14,491 bases of DNA, from assembly GCA_002503705.1 (NCBI GenBank), contig DASH01000078.1, forward strand, positions 1-14,491, in the 5' to 3' direction. Below are positions 1 to 6,705 of this stretch, in pieces. The stretch's first letter is position 1, and every line of letters begins with the position of its first letter. The stretch comes from Candidatus Woesearchaeota archaeon UBA153 (GTDB taxonomy: Archaea; Nanobdellota; Nanobdellia; Woesearchaeales; UBA525). A model generated the notes under the pieces. The model was not told the DNA's origin and did no database searches. It saw nothing but the letters and a program-made list of their open reading frames with translations. The position numbers and the translations under genes are program-made.

Positions 1-855
1 CAGCGCCACGCCCGCCACGATGAGCAGTATCGGTCCGAGCTTCGGCAGCAGTAGGTGTTCTTTGCTGAGCTTGTGGCCGAACGCGTCGGCGGCGCGTTCG
101 AGGAAGAGGACCGCTAAGGGCTGGATCGTTCCGATGGCGGAGACAATCGTCAACGGCACCGTGGCGAGCGCCGCGTACATCATCGCCATGCCGCTGAACG
201 CGAACGCTTCGTTCACGAACGGCACCCACGCGTTATGCACTTCTTTCACGAAGCCGCGACGCACGCGCGGAATCACGAGTCCGAGCAGGAAGCCAGTGCC
301 GCTGCCGATCGAGTTCGCGGCGACGTTCTCCCAGATGGGGAGCCGGGTAATCGCCTCTTTCATGAGGACGTTCTGAACGACGATGATGGCGATGAAGATG
401 ATGATCATCCACAACCGTGACTTCTTGCTCAACGCGTTCGCTCTCCAGGAGAGCCAGAGGACGCCGAGCGTCGCCAGCGTCATGCCTGCGTAGCCGAGCG
501 CGGGAATCGTCTCGCCGTACAGCGCGTACGCTGCGATCGCGACGAAGACAGGGTAGATGTAGAACAACCCGACGACATGCGAAACGTCCTCGTGCTTCAT
601 GACGAAATAGTACACGTACGCGCCCATGCCGCCGATGAGCCCGGTCGCGACGGGAAACACCAAGTTCGAGAAGCTCGCCGCGCTCCAGTCCAAGAACAAC
701 GAGAGGATGATGCCGACGCTCAACCCCGCGAACCCGACGACAGGAACATACCCGATGACGTCCTTGACTCGTTTCGTCACGACGAGCTTGTCCACGATGT
801 TCGTGACCGACCAGCAGAGCGGCGAGAGGATGGCGAAGAAAAGTCCGAGGAGCAT
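1..855 (-). CDS. EamA/DMT-superfamily membrane transporter, partial (C-terminus beyond window)
   Basis: The minus strand is open from an ATG at 855 to the window edge (285 codons, no stop seen), so the C-terminal end is missing. The protein starts MLLGLFFAILSPLCWSVTNI and contains about nine to ten hydrophobic segments separated by short charged loops. There are two related halves, split near residue 140 by a basic loop (RANALSKKSR). This is the layout of DMT-family (EamA) permeases, which export or exchange small metabolites; the substrate cannot be told. Residues YPVFVAIAAYALYGE around 100-114 resemble the end of an EamA repeat. No Shine-Dalgarno site precedes the ATG, but a TATA box lies 23-31 nt upstream, so a leaderless or short-leader transcript is likely. 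It is separate from the rpoK operon, with a 55-bp gap. Family call good, function open. Confidence 0.8.
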   Translation of the reverse strand, partial: MLLGLFFAILSPLCWSVTNIVDKLVVTKRVKDVIGYVPVVGFAGLSVGIILSLFLDWSAASFSNLVFPVATGLIGGMGAYVYYFVMKHEDVSHVVGLFYIYPVFVAIAAYALYGETIPALGYAGMTLATLGVLWLSWRANALSKKSRLWMIIIFIAIIVVQNVLMKEAITRLPIWENVAANSIGSGTGFLLGLVIPRVRRGFVKEVHNAWVPFVNEAFAFSGMAMMYAALATVPLTIVSAIGTIQPLAVLFLERAADAFGHKLSKEHLLLPKLGPILLIVAGVAL

Positions 856-877
856 GAAGAATCGAGAAAGAGAAGTG

Positions 878-886
878 TTAATAAAT
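878..886 (-). promoter_or_regulatory. TATA box of the DMT transporter gene
   Basis: On the minus strand the sequence reads ATTTATTAA, inside an AT-rich stretch (AAACATTTATTAAC). It is centred about 27 nt before the ATG at 855, the archaeal TATA-to-start-site distance, so transcription would begin at or next to the start codon. Confidence 0.5.
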
Positions 887-910
887 GTTTAGATGAAGAA
901 ACCGGAAACT

Positions 911-1144
911 TTACGCTTCCTTTTTCTTCTTCGCGGGGTGGCGCTCGTGGGGCAGGACGCGCTTCACGCCGACGGGGATGACGCCGTCGTCGTACTCTCG
1001 TTTGGCGATTTCCACCGGGTTGTACTTGATCTCCTCAAGCTCCTTCTTCGAGAGCTTGACGAGCATCGGCGCTCCTTGGCTGATCTGCAAGGCGCGGGCT
1101 CCGATGATGCGGGCGCGCTCGTACTTGTTAGTCCTCTCTTCCAC
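911..1144 (-). CDS. rpoK: DNA-directed RNA polymerase subunit K (Rpo6/RpoK)
   Basis: Small RNA polymerase subunit, homologous to eukaryotic Rpb6 and bacterial omega, which helps assemble and stabilise the clamp-side core. The sequence holds the family signature TNKYERARIIGARALQISQG, followed by GAPMLV, and later PVEIAKREYDDGVIP and VKRVLP. At 77 residues it has normal length plus a short lysine-rich tail (KKKKEA). I chose the GTG at 1144 because GGGGTGAT sits five bases upstream, the same spacing as at rrp42; an in-frame GTG at 1153 would add three residues but overlaps that site. It is the last gene of the minus-strand operon, 12 bp after rrp42. In many archaea rpl37ae/rpoP follow rrp42; here rpoK takes that place. 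Confidence 0.93.
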   Translation of the reverse strand: MEERTNKYERARIIGARALQISQGAPMLVKLSKKELEEIKYNPVEIAKREYDDGVIPVGVKRVLPHERHPAKKKKEA

Positions 1145-1156
1145 AGCAATCACCCC

Positions 1157-1933
1157 TTACTCGATCAAGGCGCGCAGTTCGCTGCCTTTCTCGACGGCCA
1201 GGTCGATCATCCGTTCGATCTCCTCGAGGGTGAGCGCGCCGCTCCCGCCTTTCTGGAGCGAGCAGAGCCTGCCATCCTCGAGCGACGCGACAGTCAAGCG
1301 GGCGTCCGCGGAGTCCATCTCGTCCTGCGTCGGGTCGACGAGGAAGTTCTCCCCGATCTTCACGATCGTGATCGTGATCGGCGTCGCGCTCAGCTCGAGC
1401 TTCTGCTTCGTCTTCGCGTGGTAGTCGGGCTGTCCGTTCTTGTCCAGCGTCGGAATCCTCGCGTTCTTCAGCGCGGCCATCGCGGCGAGCGCGCCGATGT
1501 CGATGAGGTTGCCGTCGTGGTTGAGCGGGCAGACGTCCACGTTCGCCATCCAGACGCTCTCGCCTTCCTTGATGCACAACGATTTCTCGTCGATCGCTTT
1601 CGACTCGCGGATGCCGCGGTCGATGACGCGCGCGGTCTCGATGCTCTCAATGTCGGGCGGTCCGGCTTCGAAGTCCGGGTTGCTCAACGGGCGGAGCTCC
1701 GCGTTCACCATCAGGACGCCGGAATCCGGGCGGTCGGGGAACGGCTTGCCCACTTCCATCTTCACGCCCGCGATGATCTCCGTCTCGCCGCACATGACGC
1801 GAGCGCTGCCTTCAGCGGTCGCGACGACTCCGGTTTCGATGGAGATCTTGCGGAACTCGTCCAGGGCGCGGCCGTCGAGGCGGACGCCTTTCTTGAGCGA
1901 CTGGTTGATGTGTTCCTTGACTGCGTCATTCAT
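1157..1933 (-). CDS. rrp42: Archaeal exosome subunit Rrp42 (non-catalytic RNase PH-like)
   Basis: Rrp42 pairs with Rrp41 to form the hexameric ring of the archaeal exosome, which degrades and tails RNA from the 3' end in the cytoplasm. The 258-residue product has the RNase PH fold signatures: KKGVRLDGRALDEFRKI near the N-terminus, SARVMCGETEIIAGVKMEVG, and PFPDRPDSGVLMVNAEL. Later come CPLNHDGNLIDIGALAAMAAL and a C-terminal SGALTLEEIERMIDLA helix typical of Rrp42. In this family the phosphorolytic residues are carried by Rrp41, so Rrp42 is structural and binds RNA. The ATG at 1933 was chosen because GGTGAT lies five bases before it; a GTG at 1942 would add three residues but overlaps that site. 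It lies 9 bp after rrp41. Confidence 0.95.
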   Translation of the reverse strand: MNDAVKEHINQSLKKGVRLDGRALDEFRKISIETGVVATAEGSARVMCGETEIIAGVKMEVGKPFPDRPDSGVLMVNAELRPLSNPDFEAGPPDIESIETARVIDRGIRESKAIDEKSLCIKEGESVWMANVDVCPLNHDGNLIDIGALAAMAALKNARIPTLDKNGQPDYHAKTKQKLELSATPITITIVKIGENFLVDPTQDEMDSADARLTVASLEDGRLCSLQKGGSGALTLEEIERMIDLAVEKGSELRALIE

Positions 1934-1942
1934 GAGAATCAC

Positions 1943-2695
1943 CTACTCCTCGTCGGCGGCTTTCGAGCCGCCGTTCGCGACGACCTGCGTCATCACGTCT
2001 TCATAGCGTTGCCGGATGGCCGCGCGCTGCGCCTCGGCAATCCGCTCGATCGCGGGCCTCGCGAGCGCGAGCGCGGCGAGGAGCTGTTCCTTCTCGACCT
2101 TCCCGTCCATCTGGAGGAGGGTGATCTCGCCAGTGCTCGGGACCATGGCGACGGGGATGTCCGCGACTTCGCCTTCTTTCCACGCCTCCTCCTCGTAGTC
2201 GAGGTCGACGACCTGCGCGTCATCGACGACGCCGACCGCGACGGCCGCGACCATGTCGCGCATCTTCAACCCCGCGTCCGCGAGGGCGATCGCCGCGGCG
2301 GTGATCGCCGCGCACCGACTCCCCGCGTCTGTCTGCGGCAGTTCGACGAAAACGTCGACGACCGCGTTCGGGTACGCTTCCAAGTCGAGGACTGGGCGGA
2401 GCGCGTTCTCCATCACCATGCTGATCTCCTTCGAACGGCGTCCCGGTCCCGGTCGCACTCTATTGCCTTGGCCGGAGAACGGCATCATGTTGTACAAGCA
2501 GCGCAGCAACCCTTGCTTCGGGTCTTGCTTGCTGCGCGGGTGGAGCTCGCGCGGACCGTAGACCGCCGCGTACGCCTCCGTGTTCCCAATCTTGAAGTAG
2601 CCGCTCCCGTCTGCCTTAGGGATGATGCCCGCCTTCGCGATGATCGGCCGGGTCTCGTCCGGCTTCCGATTGTCGTGTCGTTTATTGTATGCCAT
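1943..2695 (-). CDS. rrp41: Archaeal exosome catalytic subunit Rrp41
   Basis: Rrp41 is the catalytic phosphorolytic 3'-5' exoribonuclease of the exosome ring. The 250-residue product carries RNase PH motifs in order: DETRPIIAKAGIIPKADGSG, then AAVYGPRELHPR, and the arginine-rich PFSGQGNRVRPGPGRRSKEI region used in RNA and phosphate contact. These are followed by LPQTDAGSRCAAITAAAIAL and VVDLDYEEE, which matches the region of the catalytic aspartate. The C-terminus (from about 200) is a charged helix ending in an acidic tail. ATG at 2695 is supported by GGTGA seven bases upstream. It follows rrp4 by 24 bp, as expected, because Rrp4 caps the Rrp41/Rrp42 ring. Confidence 0.96.
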   Translation of the reverse strand: MAYNKRHDNRKPDETRPIIAKAGIIPKADGSGYFKIGNTEAYAAVYGPRELHPRSKQDPKQGLLRCLYNMMPFSGQGNRVRPGPGRRSKEISMVMENALRPVLDLEAYPNAVVDVFVELPQTDAGSRCAAITAAAIALADAGLKMRDMVAAVAVGVVDDAQVVDLDYEEEAWKEGEVADIPVAMVPSTGEITLLQMDGKVEKEQLLAALALARPAIERIAEAQRAAIRQRYEDVMTQVVANGGSKAADEE

Positions 2696-2719
2696 TGAAT
2701 GTCACCTTGTCCGTTCTCT

Positions 2720-3844
2720 CTACTCGTCGCTCTCCTCGCCGCCGTTGTCGTCGTCATTGTGCTCGAACGGCGCGGGGGGCGGAGTCGTTGTCGGCGTTGA
2801 CGCGTCCGGCGCACCTTCGCGCGGTCGGTCGTCGTCTCGACGAGGAGGCCGGTCGCCGCCCTCGCTGAACCCGCCGCCGTCACGGTCGCGGCCGCGGAAG
2901 CCGCCTCTGTCGTCGCGGCTTCTGAAGCCGCCTCGTTCGCCGCCGCCTCGATACTCTCTCCGCTCGCCGCCTTCGCGGTCGCGGCCTCTGAAGCCGCCTC
3001 TGTCGTCGCGGCTTCTGAAGCCGCCGCGTTCCCCGCCGCCCCGATACTCTCGACGCTCGCCGTAGTCGCGGCGTTCGCCGCCTTCGCGGTCGCGGCTGTG
3101 GAACTCGTCCTCCTGCTCGAGCGAAGACATGTCGATCTTCTTGCCGGTCTCCGCTTCAAGGTAGACCCGCATCCGCTCCGTCAGCCCGGGAACGTGCGCT
3201 TCGCGCTCGATCTTCCGGATCGCGTTCACCGCCAAGACTTCCTGCGCCGGCTCGCCGGCGAGCCAGACGAGGCCGTTCTGCCCGACGATCATCGCGCAAC
3301 CAGTCGCCTGCTTGATCATGCTCACCATGCTCCCGCGCTTGCCGATGATGCGCGGGACCTTCGCCGCGTTCACTTTCAGGACGCGGCCGCCCTTCAGCTT
3401 GCGCAAGCCAGGGCCCTTCATGCTCACGTCGACGAGGTTCTGGCTCGTCACCTGGAATATCTTGCACACGACGTACTCGTCCAAGTCGAAGTACGTCGTC
3501 AAGTCCGCGCCTTTCTTGATATAGTCGAACGTCGCGTCCTTCAACGGCAAGACCGCGCTGTACGGGCTGTTCGTGCTGAAGCGCCACCCGGTCATCAGGA
3601 TGTCGATGACCCTGCCGATGATGACATCGCCGCGCTTCGGCAAGTAGACGCCGGCGAGCGGAATCAGCTTCAAGACCTTCCCCTCGATAGCGAGGAGACC
3701 GGTCTGGTTCGCGTAGATCCGATCGTTCTTCCGGTAGGTTCCTTGGCTCGGGAGGTACTCCATGCCTTCCGCGAGCACTTGCCCGGGCGCGACGACACTC
3801 TTGTCCTGCGCGACGAGCCTGCTTTCCAGTTGTGCTGCTATCAT
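2720..3844 (-). CDS. rrp4: Exosome cap subunit Rrp4 with long RGG-repeat, acidic C-terminal tail
   Basis: Rrp4 forms the RNA-binding cap on the exosome ring. In the 374-residue product, residues 12-60 are the N-terminal domain (VVAPGQVLAEG...YRKNDRIYAN). Residues 65-145 are the S1 domain (KRGDVIIGRVIDI...VDVSMKGPG). Residues 155-230 are the KH domain with its GxxG loop IIGKRG. Family members usually end here. This one continues for about 125 residues: an RG/RGG/FRGR-rich segment (250-327) containing a 31-residue near-exact tandem duplication, then a proline/threonine linker and an acidic end (NDDDNGGEESDE). The tail looks like the low-complexity RGG tails of RNA-binding proteins. The ATG at 3844 was preferred over GTG 3853 because GGTGTG lies just upstream. 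A 99-nt purine-rich spacer separates it from SBDS. Confidence 0.94.
   Translation of the reverse strand: MIAAQLESRLVAQDKSVVAPGQVLAEGMEYLPSQGTYRKNDRIYANQTGLLAIEGKVLKLIPLAGVYLPKRGDVIIGRVIDILMTGWRFSTNSPYSAVLPLKDATFDYIKKGADLTTYFDLDEYVVCKIFQVTSQNLVDVSMKGPGLRKLKGGRVLKVNAAKVPRIIGKRGSMVSMIKQATGCAMIVGQNGLVWLAGEPAQEVLAVNAIRKIEREAHVPGLTERMRVYLEAETGKKIDMSSLEQEDEFHSRDREGGERRDYGERREYRGGGERGGFRSRDDRGGFRGRDREGGERREYRGGGERGGFRSRDDRGGFRGRDRDGGGFSEGGDRPPRRDDDRPREGAPDASTPTTTPPPAPFEHNDDDNGGEESDE
2880..3100 (-). repeat. In-frame 93-bp tandem repeat in the Rrp4 tail
   Basis: The block starting at 2901 recurs at 2994 with a period of 93 bp, exactly 31 codons. It is nearly identical for about 65 bases and then diverges with a short insertion. 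It encodes duplicated EYRGGGERGGFRSRDD / RGGFRGRDR units. The DNA-level identity suggests recent duplication or repeat homogenisation. Confidence 0.85.
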
Positions 3845-3870
3845 TCGTTTCACACCTTCAATGGTTCAAC

Positions 3871-3950
3871 ATGATTCTGTTCTTCCTATCTCGCGTTCTT
3901 GTTCTCTTTCTCGTGTTCTTTTTCTCTTTCCCGTCTTCTTGTTCTACTTC
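3871..3950 (-). repeat. 20-bp tandem repeats in the SBDS-rrp4 spacer
   Basis: On the plus strand TCGCGTTCTTGTTCTCTTTC (3891-3910) is followed directly by TCGTGTTCTTTTTCTCTTTC (3911-3930), 18 of 20 identical. A weaker third copy (3931-3950, about 15 of 20) overlaps the SBDS stop codon, and a degenerate one lies at 3871-3890. In the transcript the spacer is almost all A and G. The unit length is not a multiple of three, so it is not a coding repeat. Confidence 0.75.
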
Positions 3951-4681
3951 TTCCGTTCTTCCTCGATCGTCGCGCCGCCGTGCGTCCGGCTCTCGAGGAG
4001 CTCGATCAAATCGTTCTTCAACCCCGCGGGGAGCTCGAGCGTCGCCTGCCAGTGGCCGTCGTCCAGCCACGCCTCCTTCACGATCGTCGCCATGCGCGTG
4101 ATCTCGCCGTGCATCTTCGCCGCGAAGAGCGCGGGCACCTTGACGTTCAGCCGCGCCTGCTCGAACCGCAACGGGAGGACCTCCTGCAACTTGCGCACCA
4201 CGTCAGGGAGCTGCTTCTCAATCGTGCGGAACTCGTCCACGTGCACCTTCGACTCGTCGAACGCGAGCTCGATCCGCGTCTCCGGGTGCGGGTTGCCCGT
4301 CTTCGGGTCGATCGCGTTCCGATGGATGAGCGCGATGAGCTTCCGCCGCTTCGCCGAGCGCACCTTGTCGCGATGCTCGGTCGTGAGCTGGATCTCGCCG
4401 TCCGCGAGGATGACCTTCGCGACCGTCTCGAAATCGTCAGCCCCGAAAACCGCCTTGAGGTGCTCGGTGCTCGCGAGCAGCCCTTTCTTCGCGTCGCTGA
4501 AGACCTTCTCCGCCTTCACGACGTCCTTCGCGTCGCCCATGCCGGCCTCCTTCATCGCGATGGCCGCGTCCGGGTCGACGACGATCTCGAACGTCTCCCC
4601 GCCCTTCTTGAGGCGGGCGAGGTTGAACGTGACCTTCTCCTGGTCGAACACGTGGCTTGATTGGTTCCCTCTGCCCATCAT
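3944..4681 (-). CDS. SBDS: Ribosome maturation protein SBDS (Sdo1) homolog
   Basis: Archaeal member of the Shwachman-Bodian-Diamond syndrome protein family; the eukaryotic homolog releases the anti-association factor eIF6/Tif6 from the 60S subunit with an EF-2-like GTPase. The 245-residue product has the three expected domains. The N-terminal FYSH domain is at 1-90 (FNLARLKKGGETFEIVVDPD, VFSDAKKG). The central helical domain follows, with the ILADGEIQLTTEHR and RRKLIALIHRNAIDPKTGNPH signatures, a hallmark of the family. The C-terminal ferredoxin-like domain carries LPLRFEQARLNVKVPA. GAGGTG just upstream supports ATG 4681; the next codon is also ATG. SBDS sits between psmA and rrp4, the standard archaeal order. 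Its stop lies inside a purine-rich tandem repeat. Confidence 0.96.
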   Translation of the reverse strand: MMGRGNQSSHVFDQEKVTFNLARLKKGGETFEIVVDPDAAIAMKEAGMGDAKDVVKAEKVFSDAKKGLLASTEHLKAVFGADDFETVAKVILADGEIQLTTEHRDKVRSAKRRKLIALIHRNAIDPKTGNPHPETRIELAFDESKVHVDEFRTIEKQLPDVVRKLQEVLPLRFEQARLNVKVPALFAAKMHGEITRMATIVKEAWLDDGHWQATLELPAGLKNDLIELLESRTHGGATIEEERKK

Positions 4682-4759
4682 CCCTGCACCTCGCGAATCA
4701 TACGCTTCATCATGCGCTTCTACCGCTCTTCCACTCTCACGCTCGCTCCAGCTCTTCCT

Positions 4760-5479
4760 TCACTTCATGAGCTTCTGGATGCGCTCCTTGCCGATCTTCT
4801 CCATCTTCAACGTCTTCGTCCTGATGACGGCGGCGTCAATCCTGTCGGCCGTGAACTCCTTCGCGTCGATCGCTTTCTTCAACGCCTCGATGCACAATTT
4901 CAAGCCGTCCTCGAGCGTCAACGACTCCTTGTACTCCTTGTGGAGGATCTCTTCGACTTCCGTCTCGCCCTCGCCGATCACGACGGCCTTGTACTGGTAG
5001 TACAACCCCGTCGGATCCGTCTCGAAGAGCTTGACGCCCGCCTCGTCGATGCCCGCGATGAGCAAGCTGACGCCGAACGGCCTGAGGCCGCCGCTCTGCG
5101 TGCAGTACTGCTTCAAATCGCACAAGTCCTTCACGATGGTGAGCGTGTCGATTGGAGAGTCATAGGTGACTCTGTAGCCGGTCGCTTTCTCTCTCGCGCG
5201 TTCGATGAGAATTCTCGCGTCGCTCAAGATGCCCGCCGCGGTCGCGATGATATGATCGTCCACCTGCCAGATCTTCTCGATCGCTTCGGGGACGACGAGC
5301 TTGTCCACGATCCGCTTGTCCGTCACCAAGAGGACGCCGTCGCTGCACACCATGCCGATAGCGGTGTTGCCTAACCGGACGGTCTTCTTCGCGTACTCGA
5401 CCTGGAGCAAGCGCCCGTCAGGGCTGAACATGGTGATGGCACGGTCGTACCCCATCATCTGGTGCTGCATGGGTTGCAT
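4760..5479 (-). CDS. psmA: Proteasome subunit alpha
   Basis: Alpha subunit of the archaeal 20S proteasome, forming the outer gating rings of the barrel and docking ATPases such as PAN or Cdc48. The 239-residue product contains the alpha-specific N-terminal gate and helix (MGYDRAITMFSPDGRLLQVE followed by YAKKTVRLG). Next are GVLLVTDKRIVDKLVV, the TAAGILSDARILIERAR stretch, and RPFGVSLLIAGID, then ETDPTGLYYQYKAVVIGEG, all standard for PsmA. The ATG at 5479 was chosen because GAGGTGGAG lies just upstream; a GTG at 5488 would add three residues but runs through that site. The gap after rnp2 is 10 bp. It ends 78 bp before SBDS, and that spacer holds no gene I can support. No beta subunit is in the window. 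Confidence 0.96.
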   Translation of the reverse strand: MQPMQHQMMGYDRAITMFSPDGRLLQVEYAKKTVRLGNTAIGMVCSDGVLLVTDKRIVDKLVVPEAIEKIWQVDDHIIATAAGILSDARILIERAREKATGYRVTYDSPIDTLTIVKDLCDLKQYCTQSGGLRPFGVSLLIAGIDEAGVKLFETDPTGLYYQYKAVVIGEGETEVEEILHKEYKESLTLEDGLKLCIEALKKAIDAKEFTADRIDAAVIRTKTLKMEKIGKERIQKLMK

Positions 5480-5489
5480 AGTCTCCACC

Positions 5490-5843
5490 TCATTCGTTCA
5501 TGATCGTCCGTTCATTCGGGAGGAACCTTCTCGCTCCCGCGAGGGTGCCGCTCACGCCGATAATCCTCGGCACGACGCGCTGGCGCTCGACACTTTTCAG
5601 GAGGAGGAACGCCCCCCGAACCTTGTCAAGGCTTCTCGTGCTCACGCGCAGGATGCCCGCCTGACGCTTCCCATCATACTGAACGGGAAGGATGCCGGCC
5701 GCCGCCGCGTCGAAGAGACCGAGTGTGTTCCGCAAGTGGGTGAGGATTTCGCGTTCTGGGCTGCCCGCGACGCGCTCTCTCGTGAGAAGTTCGTAGACGA
5801 CGTATCGCTTCTTCTCCTTGAGCGTGGGGAGCAACGGCTTCAT
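5490..5843 (-). CDS. rnp2: RNase P protein component 2 (Pop5/Rnp2)
   Basis: Protein subunit of archaeal RNase P, the enzyme that trims tRNA 5' leaders; Pop5 pairs with Rpp30 to support the RNA's catalytic domain. The 117-residue product starts MKPLLPTLKEKKRYVVYELL, the family signature. It then has AAAGILPVQYDGKRQAGILR, then VSTRSLDKVRGAFLLLKSV and RVVPRIIGVSGTLAGARRFL, matching the conserved RV...TLK/A-R-end of Pop5. Length is normal. The conserved ATG at 5843 is preferred; a GTG at 5855 would add MARH. It is the first gene of the exosome operon, a common archaeal arrangement, and the operon promoter should therefore lie in the divergent region upstream. Confidence 0.93.
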   Translation of the reverse strand: MKPLLPTLKEKKRYVVYELLTRERVAGSPEREILTHLRNTLGLFDAAAAGILPVQYDGKRQAGILRVSTRSLDKVRGAFLLLKSVERQRVVPRIIGVSGTLAGARRFLPNERTIMNE

Positions 5844-5922
5844 ATGCCTTGCCACAAGAACCGGCCTTCAAACCCCTTCGGCGTGCCTGTCGTTCTCTTA
5901 CAGACGAGCGAAACGGACGGCC

Positions 5923-5932
5923 ATTTAAAAAG
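5923..5932 (-). promoter_or_regulatory. Likely TATA box of the rnp2-rpoK operon, with a U-run terminator signal for upstream RNA
   Basis: The minus strand reads CCTTTTTAAATGG here. TTTTTAAAT is a plausible TATA box that would start the operon near 5900, leaving a leader of about 55 nt before rnp2. The five consecutive Ts could equally end a transcript arriving from the candidate RNA at 5927-6097. The two roles are not exclusive. Confidence 0.4.
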
Positions 5933-6097
5933 GTTGCTGTTGGGGCACCGTCGAAAGAAGCCCTCGTTCCCGACAGCGCCGGTACTGGCCTTAAGGGTGA
6001 GCGCTGCTGCCGAGGAGCAAGCGGCTGCGGTGGGGGATGCCCCACCCGGGGGGAACCGCACACGACGTTCTCGTCTGAGAGCGAACAGGCCAGTACC
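5927..6097 (-). ncRNA. Candidate structured noncoding RNA between rnp2 and the MNT gene
   Basis: This 170-base stretch has no convincing gene but has strong pairing. GGTACTGGCCT (5981-5991) pairs perfectly over 11 bp with AGGCCAGTACC (6087-6097). Inside, GGTGGGG (6029-6035) pairs with CCCCACC (6040-6046) around a GATG loop, and TGCGG/CCGCA (6026-6030/6056-6060) closes it. Next to this, 5971-5980 pairs with 5944-5953 over 10 bp with two G-U pairs. Minus strand is favoured: TATTTAAA (6126-6119) lies about 25 nt before the first paired G at 6097, and a T5 run ends the unit at 5927. An ACA trinucleotide follows the last hairpin, weakly recalling H/ACA RNAs. I could not match it to SRP RNA, RNase P RNA, tRNA or C/D RNA. 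Confidence 0.4.
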
Positions 6098-6118
6098 TGC
6101 GTCCCGTCCATCGAAACC

Positions 6119-6147
6119 TTTAAATAGTATGTCTGAGTCATACTATT
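6119..6147 (+). promoter_or_regulatory. TATA box and 25-bp palindromic operator candidate of the MNT-HEPN operon
   Basis: TTTAAATA at 6119-6126 lies 26 nt before the ATG at 6148, so the transcript should be leaderless. Between them AATAGTATG (6123-6131) and CATACTATT (6139-6147) form a perfect 9-bp inverted repeat with a 7-nt centre, ending at the base before the ATG. Bound protein would cover the TATA edge and start site. The first gene encodes a winged helix, so autoregulation is the natural guess. The same TATA reads both ways and could drive the minus-strand RNA. Confidence 0.7.
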
Positions 6148-6705
6148 ATGGCTTCGCCGAGCAAGGAAGAGCACATCCTCCGCCTCATCCTCGAAAACAG
6201 CCCGTTGCGCGAATGGCGTTTCGAAGAACTCGTCCGGGAGGCGGGCGTGACGCGCGCCGTCGCGAACAAGTGGCTGAAGAAGTACGTCGCGGAAGGAGTC
6301 ATCTCTCGTGTCAAGCCGGCTGGAGCGTTCCCGTTCTACACTGCTGGACGTGATAATCCGGTGTATCTCGCTCGGAAGCGCGCGTACGCGTTCGAGCTGA
6401 TCTCCGCGAGCGGGCTCCTCGCTGGTTTGCTCGGACTGAAGGAAGCCCGGACAATCATCGTCTTCGGCAGCATGATTCGCGGCGACTGGTACAAAGATTC
6501 CGACGTCGACGTGTTTCTTTACGGAAAACCCGGAAGTTTTGACGAAAAGGCTTATGAAGACGCGCTCCAACACCCTATCGAGCTCCACGTCTTCAAAACG
6601 CTCCGCGAACTGCGCGACGTGAAGACGGGACTCGTCAAGAACGTCGCAGACGGCTACCTCGTCAAAGGCTCCTTCCGCGACCTCGCAGAGAACGTTCCCG
6701 CATGA
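6148..6705 (+). CDS. Winged-helix / minimal nucleotidyltransferase (MNT) fusion protein, antitoxin-like
   Basis: This is a 185-residue two-domain protein. Residues 5-70 look like a winged helix-turn-helix (ILRLILENSPLREWRFEELV, VTRAVANKWLKKYVAEGVIS). Residues 75-160 are a pol-beta-type minimal nucleotidyltransferase with an exact GSx10DxD motif: G107-S108, then D119 and D121 in VFGSMIRGDWYKDSDVDVF. A later acidic residue, E145 in IELHVF, may be the third metal ligand. In studied MNT/HEPN pairs (MntA-HepT) the MNT protein neutralises the HEPN ribonuclease by adding AMP to it. Here the HEPN gene follows with a 4-bp ATGA overlap, implying translational coupling. The DNA-binding domain and the palindrome right upstream suggest it also represses its own promoter. 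The start is fixed by the TATA distance. Confidence 0.85.
   Translation: MASPSKEEHILRLILENSPLREWRFEELVREAGVTRAVANKWLKKYVAEGVISRVKPAGAFPFYTAGRDNPVYLARKRAYAFELISASGLLAGLLGLKEARTIIVFGSMIRGDWYKDSDVDVFLYGKPGSFDEKAYEDALQHPIELHVFKTLRELRDVKTGLVKNVADGYLVKGSFRDLAENVPA

Noticed and set aside
893..2698. 601-codon open frame on the plus strand
   Set aside because: It lies exactly opposite rpoK, rrp42 and rrp41, and its product is an arginine/aspartate/leucine-rich composition typical of the antisense of GC-rich genes.
3098..5000. Long plus-strand open frames opposite rrp4, SBDS and psmA
   Set aside because: Antisense shadows of well-recognised genes; no ribosome site or family resemblance.
5927..6097. 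SRP RNA, RNase P RNA or tRNA identity for the structured region
   Set aside because: I found no SRP helix 8 GGAA/AGCAG motif, no RNase P conserved regions and no tRNA T-arm signature.
5301..6588. Open frames on both strands across rnp2, the divergent region and the MNT gene
   Set aside because: They overlap recognised genes and a strongly paired RNA-like region; compositions look like GC-rich noise.
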